Positions 52,903 through 61,096 of a DNA stretch of 64,000 bases are shown here, in pieces. Within the stretch, counting starts at the first letter, position 1; each line of letters starts with the position of its first letter. The DNA comes from Dyadobacter bucti. Lineage in GTDB: Bacteria > Bacteroidota > Bacteroidia > Cytophagales > Spirosomataceae. The stretch is taken from NCBI RefSeq assembly GCF_005869225.1, contig NZ_SWFP01000005.1, forward strand, positions 186,001-250,000, given 5' to 3'. A program made the translations under genes and the position numbers. The notes beneath the pieces were generated by a model. That model had not been told where the DNA came from. It saw only the letters and a program-made list of their open reading frames with translations, and did no database searches.

Positions 52903-55900
52903 TTAAAATTTGATGTTTAAACCTGCGAGAAAATTTCTTTGATTATTAGGGTAATTCCCGTAATCAATCCCGAAGGAAGCGCTGGACTGACTGCCGCTAA
53001 GACTACCTCCAAGTTCCGGGTCGAGACCTGTGTATTTGGTAAGCGTCAGTAAATTGGCAGCCTGCAGGTACACGCGGACTTTTCCTATTCCATATTTCTG
53101 CAAAACATGGGCTTTCAATGTATAGCCGAGTACAATTGACTTCAGTTTAAAAAATGAGCCGTTCTCTTTGTAATAGGAATTAAATACGCCATTGGTACTG
53201 AACGAACTGGTAAATTCTGCAATCGGGACAGAGGTGTTCTTGTTTTCGGGCGTCCAGGCATCTTTCAATACATTGCTGCGTCCTTTGCCTTCCGAAGTCC
53301 CGAAAAACTCCGTGTAGTAGCGTACGAAATTGATCACATCGGCTCCCTGTGAGCCATAAAAAATGCTGGCGAAATCGAATTGTTTGTAGTTCAGAGTGAG
53401 GTTAATCCCGTATGTGAAGTCCGGGTTGGGGTTCCCGAAAAAAACACGGTCGTCCGGTGTGATGGCATTATCCCCGTTTACATCCTTGTACCTGAACCTG
53501 CCCGGGGCTGCGTCGGTCTGGGTAGGTGCGGCGGCCACTTCGTCCGTATCGCTGAAGAGTCCTTCCACCTGATAACCGAAAAAAGAGCCGACGGGGTGCC
53601 CCTCCTGGTTACGTACCATGTTCCCGATCCGGGACCCGGCCACGTCGAAATACCCGGGCTGGGGAATTTTAATGACCTCATTCCGATACGTCGTCATATT
53701 TAAGCCGATGCTGTAATTGAAATCGCTGTTCACCCGCGCCCGGTAAGTGGCTGCCAGGTCCCAGCCGCGGTTTTCAATGTTTCCAATGTTAACCGTGGGC
53801 GCTTGTGCGGCACCGGTAGTTGCAGGAAGCGGTAAAGGAAAAAGGAGACCGTTAATTGATTTCTTGTAACGTTCCAGGTTGAGGTACAGCTTGTTGTTAA
53901 ACAATGTGGCATCCAATCCGAAGTTGGTAATAATGTCTTCCTCCCAGCCCGTGCCCGGGTTTCCGATGCTGTTTTGCATAAAACCCTGCCGGGTGGAATT
54001 CGATGACCCTGTGACATCATAGTATGAATTCCCGAAGTTGGAGCCGAAGAGGGTATATGCATTCGCCGCATTGATATTGGACTGAGAACCAAGTACGCCG
54101 TAGCTTCCTTTCAGTTTGAGATCGTTCAGGAACCGGATGTTTTTCATGAAATTTTCCTCTGATAATCTCCATCCGAGGGAAACAGAAGGGAAAATCCCGA
54201 AACGCTTGTCGGAGCCGAAAACCGAAGATCCGTCCCGGCGAATGGTTGCGCCCAATAAATATTTGTCTCTGAACGAAAACTCGGTATTAGCAAAAAGGGA
54301 GAATAAGGCATTGTTATAAGCCTTGCTGTAATTGGTAATGTTGGAAGTTCCGTTGTTAAGGATCAGGTAATCGAAATCAGTGGAAAAAAACTTCGTAGCC
54401 GCACCGCCCACGCCCCGGCCCGAGCCTTTGATGTATTCGGAGCCGAGTAGCACTTTCACGGTATGCCTGGCGAATGTTTTGCTGTAACTCAGGGTATTGG
54501 TCCAGGTCAGAAGCTGGTTGTACTCGGCATCTTCCCGCAGCGAATTGTCAACCATGTGTCCCTGCCTGTCATTGTAAGTATTGAAAACAAAATTGCTGGT
54601 ATACCTGTTATCGATTGTCCCGCCGAGGCTCGTCCTGGCGGTGAGTCCGTTGATAATATCCAGCTCCGCGAACAGGTTACCGGTTAAATTCCAGGTATTG
54701 TCCCGATCATTAACCTTTCGCTTTTGAACTGCAACGGCATTCTCAACACTTCCCAGTTCCGTTCCCGTCCAGGTACCTCCGTAATTTCCCATGATGTCGT
54801 ACACCGGAATAACCGGCATGGTCCTGTACGATAATGAGATAGGATTGCTTTCGGCCAGGTTGTTCGTTTTTGGGTTTTGTTTGTAATAGACATAAGCATT
54901 TTCACCGATCCTGAATTTTTTATTGATATCAAATTGGGTATTGACCCTGGCCGAATAACGTTTCAAATATGTTTCAATCAGCGTTCCCTGTTGGTTGATA
55001 TACCCCAATGACAACAAATACTTAGCCTTGTCGGTCCCGCCGCTGGCCGTGAGGTTGTGGTTTTGCATGGGCGCATTCTTGAAGACTTCGTGAAACCAGT
55101 CCGTTCCCGTTTTATTGATCCGCTGAATCAGGTAATGGCTCTCGGGGCTGGCCGGGTCAAAACGGTACTTTGACGGATCTACCGCGGGATCGCCAGCCAT
55201 GCCGACGCCTGCCAGACCGGGCCCAGCAAAAGTGAAATCGGGCAATCCGTTTGCAAATAATACAGTGCCGGGAACTACCTTTTTATATAAATCCGCATAG
55301 TCCGGGGAATTTAAAAGGTTGAAAACATTGCCTTTTGGAGGCTGCTGAATACCAAAATAAGTGTCATAAGTGAGTCTCGGCTGACCCGAAACGCCTTTTT
55401 TTGTTGTTACCACGACTACACCGTTTGATCCGCGAACCCCGTAAATAGAAGCCGCACCTGCATCTTTCAACACCTGCATGGATTCTATGTCATTCATATT
55501 GATATCGTCCAGGCTGCTTTGCACGCCATCGATGATAATCAGCGGCTGTGTATTGCCAAATGAACTGACACCGCGCACGAAGATATCGGTACGCCCGCCC
55601 GGCATCCCGGAGCTGACAACGTTCACACCCGCCGCCTGCGCCTGAAGAGCCTGGGCTGCCGATCCTGTGGGCACAGATTGCAATGCACGGGTATCGATAA
55701 TCGCTACCGAGCCGGTGATGTCACCTTTTTTCTGGGACGAATAGCCGACCACGACTACTTCGTTCAGTGCTTTGATATCGGCTTTTAAAACGATGGGAAA
55801 ATTGGTCTGGTTACCCACAATGACTTCCTGGCTCTGGTAGCCTACAAAGCTGAATATCAATATCGAAGACTCGTCATCGACCGGCAATTCGAATTTTCCT

Positions 55901-56469
55901 TCCAGCCCTGTGACGCTCCCTCTTTGTGTACCTTTCACCACCACGCTCACGCCGGGAAGCGGCTCGTTTTTTTCGTCCCTGACTGTCCCTGTTATGATTG
56001 ACGCCACCGTTTCCTGATTTTCGTTCAAGACATTGGAGGGGATGTAAGAATTTTCAGAGACCTTTTTTTTCTTTTTACGGGTCACAAAGATCAATACGGT
56101 TTTGTCGTCGATCTGCCTGTATGAAAGTTCGGTATCGTGGAGTAAAAGATCCAGGACTTCTTTTACTGAACGGCTCGCTTTTGGTAAACTTATATCTCTA
56201 TACGTTTCCACTTCGTCCAGCGGAATCACGAATAACAGCCCTGCTTTTTTCTCAATTTTCTTTAAAACATTTTTCAGGCTTTCTTGATGCGCCTCGATCG
56301 ATATAGTCAGATCGCTTAGTTCCTGTTTGCTGACTGCGGCGGCAAACAGCGTCGAAGTTGAACCCAATAAAAAGATAAGCGAAATGAGCGTGAGCCGTAA
56401 TGTGGGGTGATTTTTTGTGGTGCATGCCGGGGGGACAGGGCACAAATATCCTGTGAACTTGGGATTCAT
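52903..56469 (-). CDS. SusC/RagA TonB-dependent receptor with STN domain (SusC2)
   Basis: A 1188-residue outer-membrane transporter from the ATG at 56469 (MNPKFTGYLCPVPPACTTKN). An STN domain (TISIEAHQESLKNVLKKIEK) is followed by the carboxypeptidase-like repeat NEPLPGVSVVVKGTQRGSVT, the TonB-box region NEVVVVGYSSQKKGDI, the plug LQAQAAGVNVVSSGMPGGRT, and the barrel ending FLAGLNIKF. The first 220 residues are very like SusC1, while the plug and barrel are clearly different. This suggests shared signalling with different ligands. An ATG at 56508 would add 13 residues before the signal peptide. It lies directly downstream of the ECF sigma gene. Confidence 0.94.
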   Translation of the reverse strand: MNPKFTGYLCPVPPACTTKNHPTLRLTLISLIFLLGSTSTLFAAAVSKQELSDLTISIEAHQESLKNVLKKIEKKAGLLFVIPLDEVETYRDISLPKASRSVKEVLDLLLHDTELSYRQIDDKTVLIFVTRKKKKKVSENSYIPSNVLNENQETVASIITGTVRDEKNEPLPGVSVVVKGTQRGSVTGLEGKFELPVDDESSILIFSFVGYQSQEVIVGNQTNFPIVLKADIKALNEVVVVGYSSQKKGDITGSVAIIDTRALQSVPTGSAAQALQAQAAGVNVVSSGMPGGRTDIFVRGVSSFGNTQPLIIIDGVQSSLDDINMNDIESMQVLKDAGAASIYGVRGSNGVVVVTTKKGVSGQPRLTYDTYFGIQQPPKGNVFNLLNSPDYADLYKKVVPGTVLFANGLPDFTFAGPGLAGVGMAGDPAVDPSKYRFDPASPESHYLIQRINKTGTDWFHEVFKNAPMQNHNLTASGGTDKAKYLLSLGYINQQGTLIETYLKRYSARVNTQFDINKKFRIGENAYVYYKQNPKTNNLAESNPISLSYRTMPVIPVYDIMGNYGGTWTGTELGSVENAVAVQKRKVNDRDNTWNLTGNLFAELDIINGLTARTSLGGTIDNRYTSNFVFNTYNDRQGHMVDNSLREDAEYNQLLTWTNTLSYSKTFARHTVKVLLGSEYIKGSGRGVGGAATKFFSTDFDYLILNNGTSNITNYSKAYNNALFSLFANTEFSFRDKYLLGATIRRDGSSVFGSDKRFGIFPSVSLGWRLSEENFMKNIRFLNDLKLKGSYGVLGSQSNINAANAYTLFGSNFGNSYYDVTGSSNSTRQGFMQNSIGNPGTGWEEDIITNFGLDATLFNNKLYLNLERYKKSINGLLFPLPLPATTGAAQAPTVNIGNIENRGWDLAATYRARVNSDFNYSIGLNMTTYRNEVIKIPQPGYFDVAGSRIGNMVRNQEGHPVGSFFGYQVEGLFSDTDEVAAAPTQTDAAPGRFRYKDVNGDNAITPDDRVFFGNPNPDFTYGINLTLNYKQFDFASIFYGSQGADVINFVRYYTEFFGTSEGKGRSNVLKDAWTPENKNTSVPIAEFTSSFSTNGVFNSYYKENGSFFKLKSIVLGYTLKAHVLQKYGIGKVRVYLQAANLLTLTKYTGLDPELGGSLSGSQSSASFGIDYGNYPNNQRNFLAGLNIKF

Positions 56470-56521
56470 AAATGTTGCCGTTAAAATAGTTAGCTCTTTT
56501 TTTTGCAATGCTTCCTACCTG

Positions 56522-56582
56522 TCCGGCTCCTACACCGGAAAGATGGTTTTAGCGTATAAGTTTAGATTCCTTTCCCATAGGC
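56522..56582 (-). promoter_or_regulatory. susC2 leader element (hairpin and upstream box)
   Basis: TCCGG/CCGGA hairpin (56522-56526 with 56535-56539) with the loop CTCCTACA on the plus strand, identical to the susC1 leader. The box GCCTATGGGAAAG is at 56570-56582. A third shared piece, GAGCTAACTATT, lies at 56485-56496, close to the start codon; in susC1 it is at 49772-49783. Confidence 0.6.
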
Positions 56583-56643
56583 ACTGGTTTTGGTGAAACA
56601 CCTCAGGATTGTCAATTACAGAATATTAGTTTGAACCGATATA

Positions 56644-56678
56644 TATACAGAGTATTTTCAATTGGCTATAGGGACAGT
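56644..56678 (-). promoter_or_regulatory. candidate ECF-sigma promoter upstream of susC2
   Basis: On the minus strand ACTGTCCCTATAG, 12 bases, ACTCTGTATA: the same 35-bp arrangement as upstream of fecR. It lies between the sigma gene stop and susC2, about 175 bases before the susC2 ATG, leaving room for the conserved leader. Confidence 0.62.
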
Positions 56679-56745
56679 TGGCAATGAAAATTTTTTCGAA
56701 AATTTTTATTTGTGTGAAAAAGACGGGTGGGTTACTGAGTCGCAA

Positions 56746-57342
56746 TCAGCAACCGAGCGGGAACAATATGTAGAAGACCAGGTATGCGCTGACATGCGGG
56801 GCGAGATAATGCCGGATAAATCGCAGTGCGCGCACCATGTGATTTTTGACGGTACCCTGGGACAAATTCAGCTTGGCAGCGATAGCTTCGTGGCTCAGAC
56901 CTTCTACCTTGGCCATCTGAAAAACCTGCTGTTGCTGCGGAGGCAGCAACCTGACGGCCTCGGCGAGCAGCTCTTCGTATTGTTTGGTCAATACTTTGTG
57001 ATCGCTGTTATCAGTAACAATTTCCAGGTTTGAGACGTATTGCTGGTTGTTTTTCAGTTCGGCGGCCCATTTTCTGAGCTCTTTATAGGTGTGGTTCTGG
57101 GCCATTACCACCAGATAACTCTCAATGTTCCTGATTTGGGTAAACTCAGTCCTGCGGTACCAGAATGCAGAAAAAACTTCCTGAACGACATCCTGGGCAA
57201 GATCTTCGGACTGCAGATAACGGAGCGCAACTTTGTAAACGCTTTTCCAGTAACGGTTATATACCTTCCTGAAAGCAACTTCGTCTCCTTCTGAGAGCAG
57301 CCTGAGAACCTCTGTTTCATCGAAAGCATTACTATTTCCCAT
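56746..57342 (-). CDS. ECF RNA polymerase sigma-70 factor
   Basis: A 198-residue sigma factor. Region 2 is seen as FRKVYNRYWKSVYKVALRYL then LAQDVVQEVFSAFWYRRTEF, and region 4 as RLLPPQQQQVFQMAKVEGLS then HEAIAAKLNLSQGTVKNHMV. It is the Bacteroidota type that works with FecR and SusC-like receptors. FecR is encoded two genes downstream. The 35-bp motif found before susC2 and fecR is the likely target. The C-terminus has an unusual hydrophobic stretch (SAYLVFYILFPLGC), which some members of this group share. Confidence 0.93.
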   Translation of the reverse strand: MGNSNAFDETEVLRLLSEGDEVAFRKVYNRYWKSVYKVALRYLQSEDLAQDVVQEVFSAFWYRRTEFTQIRNIESYLVVMAQNHTYKELRKWAAELKNNQQYVSNLEIVTDNSDHKVLTKQYEELLAEAVRLLPPQQQQVFQMAKVEGLSHEAIAAKLNLSQGTVKNHMVRALRFIRHYLAPHVSAYLVFYILFPLGC

Positions 57343-57506
57343 AAAAGGCAGCCAGATTATAGCCTACTTTAACTTGTTTACGTTGGTTTGTAATCAGTGT
57401 TAAATTTAGGAAGAAATAACATCTGGTTCATATTCCGGTAACTTCATTCCTGAATTTAACTCACAGATTTTAGGATTTATCCGGTTGCTAAGGGGAGGGA
57501 AAGAGG

Positions 57507-57539
57507 CTTTCGCCAGCGGGCTTATGTGCTGGCGAAAAG
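57507..57539 (-). terminator. hairpin after the lipoprotein array
   Basis: CTTTTCGCCAGC pairs with GCTGGCGAAAG over a 10-base loop on the minus strand, 60 bases past the last array gene. A pyrimidine-rich tract follows, but no clean T-run, so termination is probable but not certain. Confidence 0.6.
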
Positions 57540-57599
57540 TGTTATATGACCGTGCTAGTCGAAATGTCAAATGTTACTTGTGAAATAGGCAAGGCATAA

Positions 57600-58169
57600 T
57601 CAATCAAATTCGCCAATATATGTGGCTCCATTGTGAATAGCGTAAGCATGGTATTCTGAATCCTCCAGTCCATAACAAAAGGAAACGGCAGGAAGATATT
57701 TCGAATCCTTTGTGTAGGTTGACGCCCAATTATAGATGATTCTTAAGCACCCTTTGTCAAGAGTATAGTAGTGCATGCCATAATATTCTACGCATTCGTA
57801 ATCCCCGGGATACCACTTTTGAAGTTCTTTCACAATTTCCTCGTCGCTTGCGAATTCCTTGTCATGCAGGAAAAAAGTGACGCCGTAAACGCGTGCCTCT
57901 TTGAGGTAATCCAGTTTGCCTCTTCGTTCGTGGTCTACGTCCGGCCAGTCAAAAAACCATAGCGCCGAAGTATTCTTAGTGATGAAATCCGTTTGAACCC
58001 ACCTTGACTGACTGTAGATAGCCTTGGGAGGGCTTATAACGACATCGCTTGCACGAATGGGAAATCTAAATTTAACGCCTCTGAAAGAGACCTCTTCTTT
58101 CTGATCACACGTGCCAAGCTGGCGGCAAGACAAGAAGAGTAACAGTAATACAAATAAAAAGTATCGCAT
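57600..58169 (-). CDS. array lipoprotein 1 (type A), unknown function
   Basis: A 189-residue predicted lipoprotein (lipobox LFLSC, Cys15). The mature part has the array core: CDQKEEVSFRGVKFRFPIRA, NTSALWFFDWPD, VYGVTFFLHDKEFASDEEIV, and YYTLDKGCLRIIYNWASTYT. Conserved cysteines in TCDQ, YECVE, KGCL and SFCYG suggest disulfides. I recognise no known family. It is the most diverged member and the last gene of the array. Behind its TGA stop lies a decayed copy of the shared 3' tail (57555-57598), which contains another stop. Confidence 0.8.
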   Translation of the reverse strand: MRYFLFVLLLLFLSCRQLGTCDQKEEVSFRGVKFRFPIRASDVVISPPKAIYSQSRWVQTDFITKNTSALWFFDWPDVDHERRGKLDYLKEARVYGVTFFLHDKEFASDEEIVKELQKWYPGDYECVEYYGMHYYTLDKGCLRIIYNWASTYTKDSKYLPAVSFCYGLEDSEYHAYAIHNGATYIGEFD

Positions 58170-58202
58170 GGAATTTAAATAGTCAGATGAATAGAATTAT
58201 TA

Positions 58203-58237
58203 TCCCCCGTGGATTTACGGTGTGAAACCTCCAGGGG
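58203..58237. repeat. array spacer hairpin 1
   Basis: An inverted repeat of the form CCCC-GTGGA paired to TCCAGGGG in the spacer between array genes 2 and 1. It is the most diverged of the five copies. Confidence 0.6.
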
Positions 58238-58252
58238 ATGGATGAAAAAATG

Positions 58253-58888
58253 TTACAAGTCCGTACTAGTCGAAATTCCAAGTGTTGCCTGTGGAATGGC
58301 CGAAGTGGTATCAGTTAAATTCTCCCAAGGAAATACAGCTCCAATGTGCTGAGCGTAAGTTTTGTAATCTGAATCGCTTAGTCCGTAGCAGAAAGATATA
58401 GCCGGCCCCGGATTCGAATCCTTTGCGTAAGTTGATGCCCAATTGTAGATGATTTTTAAGCAGCCTTTATCAAGAATATAGTAGTGCCAATCATAGTATT
58501 CTACGCATTCGTAATTTCCCGGATACTCTTTTTTCAGTTCTTTCAAAACTTCCTCATCACTGGCAAATTCCTTGTCATGCAAGAAAAAAGTAACTCCGTA
58601 AACAGGTGCCCCCTTAAGGTAATAAAATGAGCCTCTTCGTTTGTAGTCTTTGTCTGGCCAGTCGAAAAACCATATTGCCGAAGTGTTTTTTGCAATAGAA
58701 TCCGTGTGAATCCATCGCTTTTTACGATATATCGGGTTTTTAGAATTTATAGCCACATCGTAGGCCTTCATTGGGAATTGGAAATTGAATCCCCTAAAAC
58801 TGACTTTTTCTACCTGTTCACAAGTGCTTTGTCTTTCGTAGGAGCACGAAAAAAGAGAAATTATTAATATGTAACACAGTGTTCGCAT
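58253..58888 (-). CDS. array lipoprotein 2 (mosaic of types B and A), unknown function
   Basis: A 211-residue predicted lipoprotein (lipobox SLFSC, Cys15). Its start after the lipid anchor (TCEQVEKVSFRGFNFQFP) is type B, as in array genes 4 and 6. From about residue 40 onward (KAYDVAINSKNPIYRK, NTSAIWFFDWPDKDYKRR) it is type A. Its C-terminus is 20 residues longer than the others, because the shared 3' tail DNA is here read in another frame (ENLTDTTSAIPQATLGISTS). No known family is recognised. Confidence 0.8.
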   Translation of the reverse strand: MRTLCYILIISLFSCSYERQSTCEQVEKVSFRGFNFQFPMKAYDVAINSKNPIYRKKRWIHTDSIAKNTSAIWFFDWPDKDYKRRGSFYYLKGAPVYGVTFFLHDKEFASDEEVLKELKKEYPGNYECVEYYDWHYYILDKGCLKIIYNWASTYAKDSNPGPAISFCYGLSDSDYKTYAQHIGAVFPWENLTDTTSAIPQATLGISTSTDL

Positions 58889-58921
58889 AGCATGTAATGA
58901 TCAGATTATGGAATTGGCAAA

Positions 58922-58958
58922 TCCCCTGGATTTGGTTGTGAAACCGTATCCAGGGGGA
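58922..58958. repeat. array spacer hairpin 2
   Basis: TCCCCTGGAT pairs with ATCCAGGGGGA, with an inner GGTT/AACC stem, between array genes 3 and 2. No T-run follows on either strand. Confidence 0.75.
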
Positions 58959-59033
58959 TTTGAATCGAAAAAACGTTACAAAACTGTACTAATCGTAATA
59001 CCAAATGTTGCCTGTGGAATGGCCGAAGTATAA

Positions 59034-59609
59034 TCAATTAAATTCCCCAGGAAATGTATCTCCAATGTGATGAGCATAAGCACCGTATTCTGAATCGCTT
59101 AGCCCGTAACAGAAAGAGATGGCCGGGCTCCAATTCGAATACTTTGCGTAAGTTGATGCCCAGTTATAGATGATTTTTAGGCAACCTTTGTTAAGAATGT
59201 AGTAATGCATTCCATTCAATTCTACGCATTCGTAATTGCCAGGATACCACTTTTGAAGTTCTTTCACAATTTCCTCGTCGCTCGCCAATTCCTTGTCATG
59301 TAGAAAAAAGGTAACTCCGTAAACGGCTACCCCTTTTAGATAATCTAATGAGCCTCTTCGTTCGCGGTCGTTGTCTGGCCAGTCAAAAAACCATATCGCC
59401 GATGTGTTTGCTGCGATAGAGTCCGTGTGAATCCATCTGCTTTTGCGATATATCGGGTTTTTAGAATTTTTAATCACATCGTATGCGCGAATGGGGAATT
59501 CGAATTTAACGCCCCTGAAAGAGACCGCCTCTTTCTGATCACACGTGCCAAGCTGGCTGCAAGACGAGAATAGAAAAAACAATGATAATGCAATCAGTAT
59601 GTGTCGCAT
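59034..59609 (-). CDS. array lipoprotein 3 (type A), unknown function
   Basis: A 191-residue predicted lipoprotein (lipobox LFSSC, Cys17). Core pieces are TCDQKEAVSFRGVKFEFPIR, RSRW-like KSRWIHTDSIAANTSAIWFF, GVTFFLHDKELASDEEIVKE, and LNKGCLKIIYNWASTYAK. It differs from array gene 5 by one residue (Gly versus Ser in SDSEY-x-AYAHH). The TGA stop is followed in frame by LYFGHSTGNIWYYD and another stop, a sequence that is coding in array genes 4 and 6. Confidence 0.8.
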   Translation of the reverse strand: MRHILIALSLFFLFSSCSQLGTCDQKEAVSFRGVKFEFPIRAYDVIKNSKNPIYRKSRWIHTDSIAANTSAIWFFDWPDNDRERRGSLDYLKGVAVYGVTFFLHDKELASDEEIVKELQKWYPGNYECVELNGMHYYILNKGCLKIIYNWASTYAKYSNWSPAISFCYGLSDSEYGAYAHHIGDTFPGEFN

Positions 59610-59646
59610 AGGATTGAAATAAAAAAGGGAAGAGAATTGTCAAACG

Positions 59647-59680
59647 CCCCTGGATTTAGTTATGAAACCGCATCTAGGGG
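59647..59680. repeat. array spacer hairpin 3
   Basis: CCCCTGGAT pairs with ATCTAGGGG, one mismatch relative to hairpin 5, between array genes 4 and 3. Confidence 0.7.
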
Positions 59681-59710
59681 AAGTTTGAATTGAAAAATTA
59701 CGGGACTGAG

Positions 59711-60274
59711 CTAGTCGTAAGTCCAAATGTTGCCTGTGGAATGGCCGAAGTAACGGGCTTCTTGCTCGCTAAGTCCATAGCAAAAGGAAATTACCGGTAC
59801 AAACATTCTCTCATAAGGGAGATCCCGCCTGAAGATAATTGTCAGGCAATTACTGCGACAGATGTAATGCGAGCTTTCATATTCGAATACGTACTGATAA
59901 TCGCCGGGAAATTCTCTTTTGAGCTCTTCGAGTATTTCTTTGTCGCTCCGATGCTGGTCACCAAACAGTGTAAAGGATACCGAATGTATTAATGCATCCT
60001 TCAGGTAATTTAGTGTATCGTTTGATTTGTAGGCATTTTCATGCCACACAGTGTACCATTTGGCGGAGGTGTTTTTCAATATCGAATCGGTTCGAACCCA
60101 GCCACTGTTGAAATCGGTTTTATCAGAAAATTTCAAAGCATCATCAGCTTGGATGGGAAACTGAAAATTCAATCCCCTGAAACTGACTTTTTCTACCTGT
60201 TCACAAGTGCCGTGTCTTTCGTCGGGTTCGCAGGATGTGAATAGTATAAATAATGCGTAAAATGATGTTCGCAT
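59711..60274 (-). CDS. array lipoprotein 4 (type B), unknown function
   Basis: A 187-residue predicted lipoprotein (lipobox LFTSC, Cys15). Type B core: TCEQVEKVSFRGLNFQFPIQ, WVRTDSILKNTSAKWYTVWH, SVSFTLFGDQHRSDKEILEE and PVISFCYGLSEQEARYFGHS then TGNIWTYD. It is identical to array gene 6 from about residue 60 to the end, but its signal peptide and early mature part differ. Type B lacks the FFDWPD motif of type A but shares the overall spacing and the final Cys pattern. No known family is recognised. Confidence 0.8.
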   Translation of the reverse strand: MRTSFYALFILFTSCEPDERHGTCEQVEKVSFRGLNFQFPIQADDALKFSDKTDFNSGWVRTDSILKNTSAKWYTVWHENAYKSNDTLNYLKDALIHSVSFTLFGDQHRSDKEILEELKREFPGDYQYVFEYESSHYICRSNCLTIIFRRDLPYERMFVPVISFCYGLSEQEARYFGHSTGNIWTYD

Positions 60275-60307
60275 AGCATGTAATGATCAGATAATGGAAT
60301 TGGCAAA

Positions 60308-60344
60308 TCCCCTGGATTTGGTTGTGAAACCGTATCCAGCGGGA
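60308..60344. repeat. array spacer hairpin 4
   Basis: TCCCCTGGAT pairs with ATCCAGCGGGA, one changed base relative to hairpin 2, between array genes 5 and 4. Confidence 0.72.
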
Positions 60345-60419
60345 TTTGAATCGAAAAAATGTTAAAAGACTGCACTAATCGTAATACCAAATGTTGCCTG
60401 TGGAATGGCCGAAGTGTAA

Positions 60420-60995
60420 TCAATTAAATTCCCCAGGAAATGTATCTCCAATGTGATGAGCATAAGCACTGTATTCTGAATCGCTTAGCCCGTAACAGAA
60501 AGAGATGGCCGGGCTCCAATTCGAATACTTTGCGTAAGTTGATGCCCAGTTATAGATGATTTTTAGGCAACCTTTGTTAAGAATGTAGTAATGCATTCCA
60601 TTCAATTCTACGCATTCGTAATTGCCAGGATACCACTTTTGAAGTTCTTTCACAATTTCCTCGTCGCTCGCCAATTCCTTGTCATGTAGAAAAAAGGTAA
60701 CTCCGTAAACGGCTACCCCTTTTAGATAATCTAATGAGCCTCTTCGTTCGCGGTCGTTGTCTGGCCAGTCAAAAAACCATATCGCCGATGTGTTTGCTGC
60801 GATAGAGTCCGTGTGAATCCATCTGCTTTTGCGATATATCGGGTTTTTAGAATTTTTAATCACATCGTATGCGCGAATGGGGAATTCGAATTTAACGCCC
60901 CTGAAAGAGACCGCCTCTTTCTGATCACACGTGCCAAGCTGGCTGCAAGACGAGAATAGAAAAAACAATGATAATGCAATCAGTATGTGTCGCAT
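60420..60995 (-). CDS. array lipoprotein 5 (type A), near-identical copy of lipoprotein 3
   Basis: A 191-residue predicted lipoprotein. The predicted protein differs from array lipoprotein 3 at one residue, and I found one base difference in the stretches I compared. The flanking spacer and the neighbouring type B gene are copied with it, so this is half of a recent 1386-bp tandem duplication. The same tail, LYFGHSTGNIWYYD, follows its TGA stop in frame. Function is unknown. Confidence 0.8.
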   Translation of the reverse strand: MRHILIALSLFFLFSSCSQLGTCDQKEAVSFRGVKFEFPIRAYDVIKNSKNPIYRKSRWIHTDSIAANTSAIWFFDWPDNDRERRGSLDYLKGVAVYGVTFFLHDKELASDEEIVKELQKWYPGNYECVELNGMHYYILNKGCLKIIYNWASTYAKYSNWSPAISFCYGLSDSEYSAYAHHIGDTFPGEFN

Positions 60996-61032
60996 AGGAT
61001 TGAAATAAAAAAGGGAAGAGAATTGTCAAACG

Positions 61033-61066
61033 CCCCTGGATTTAGTTATGAAACCGCATCCAGGGG
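61033..61066. repeat. array spacer hairpin 5
   Basis: CCCCTGGAT pairs with ATCCAGGGG over a 16-base loop, between array genes 6 and 5. Perfect 9-bp stem. Confidence 0.75.
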
Positions 61067-61096
61067 AAGTTTGAATTGAAAAATTACGGGACTGAG

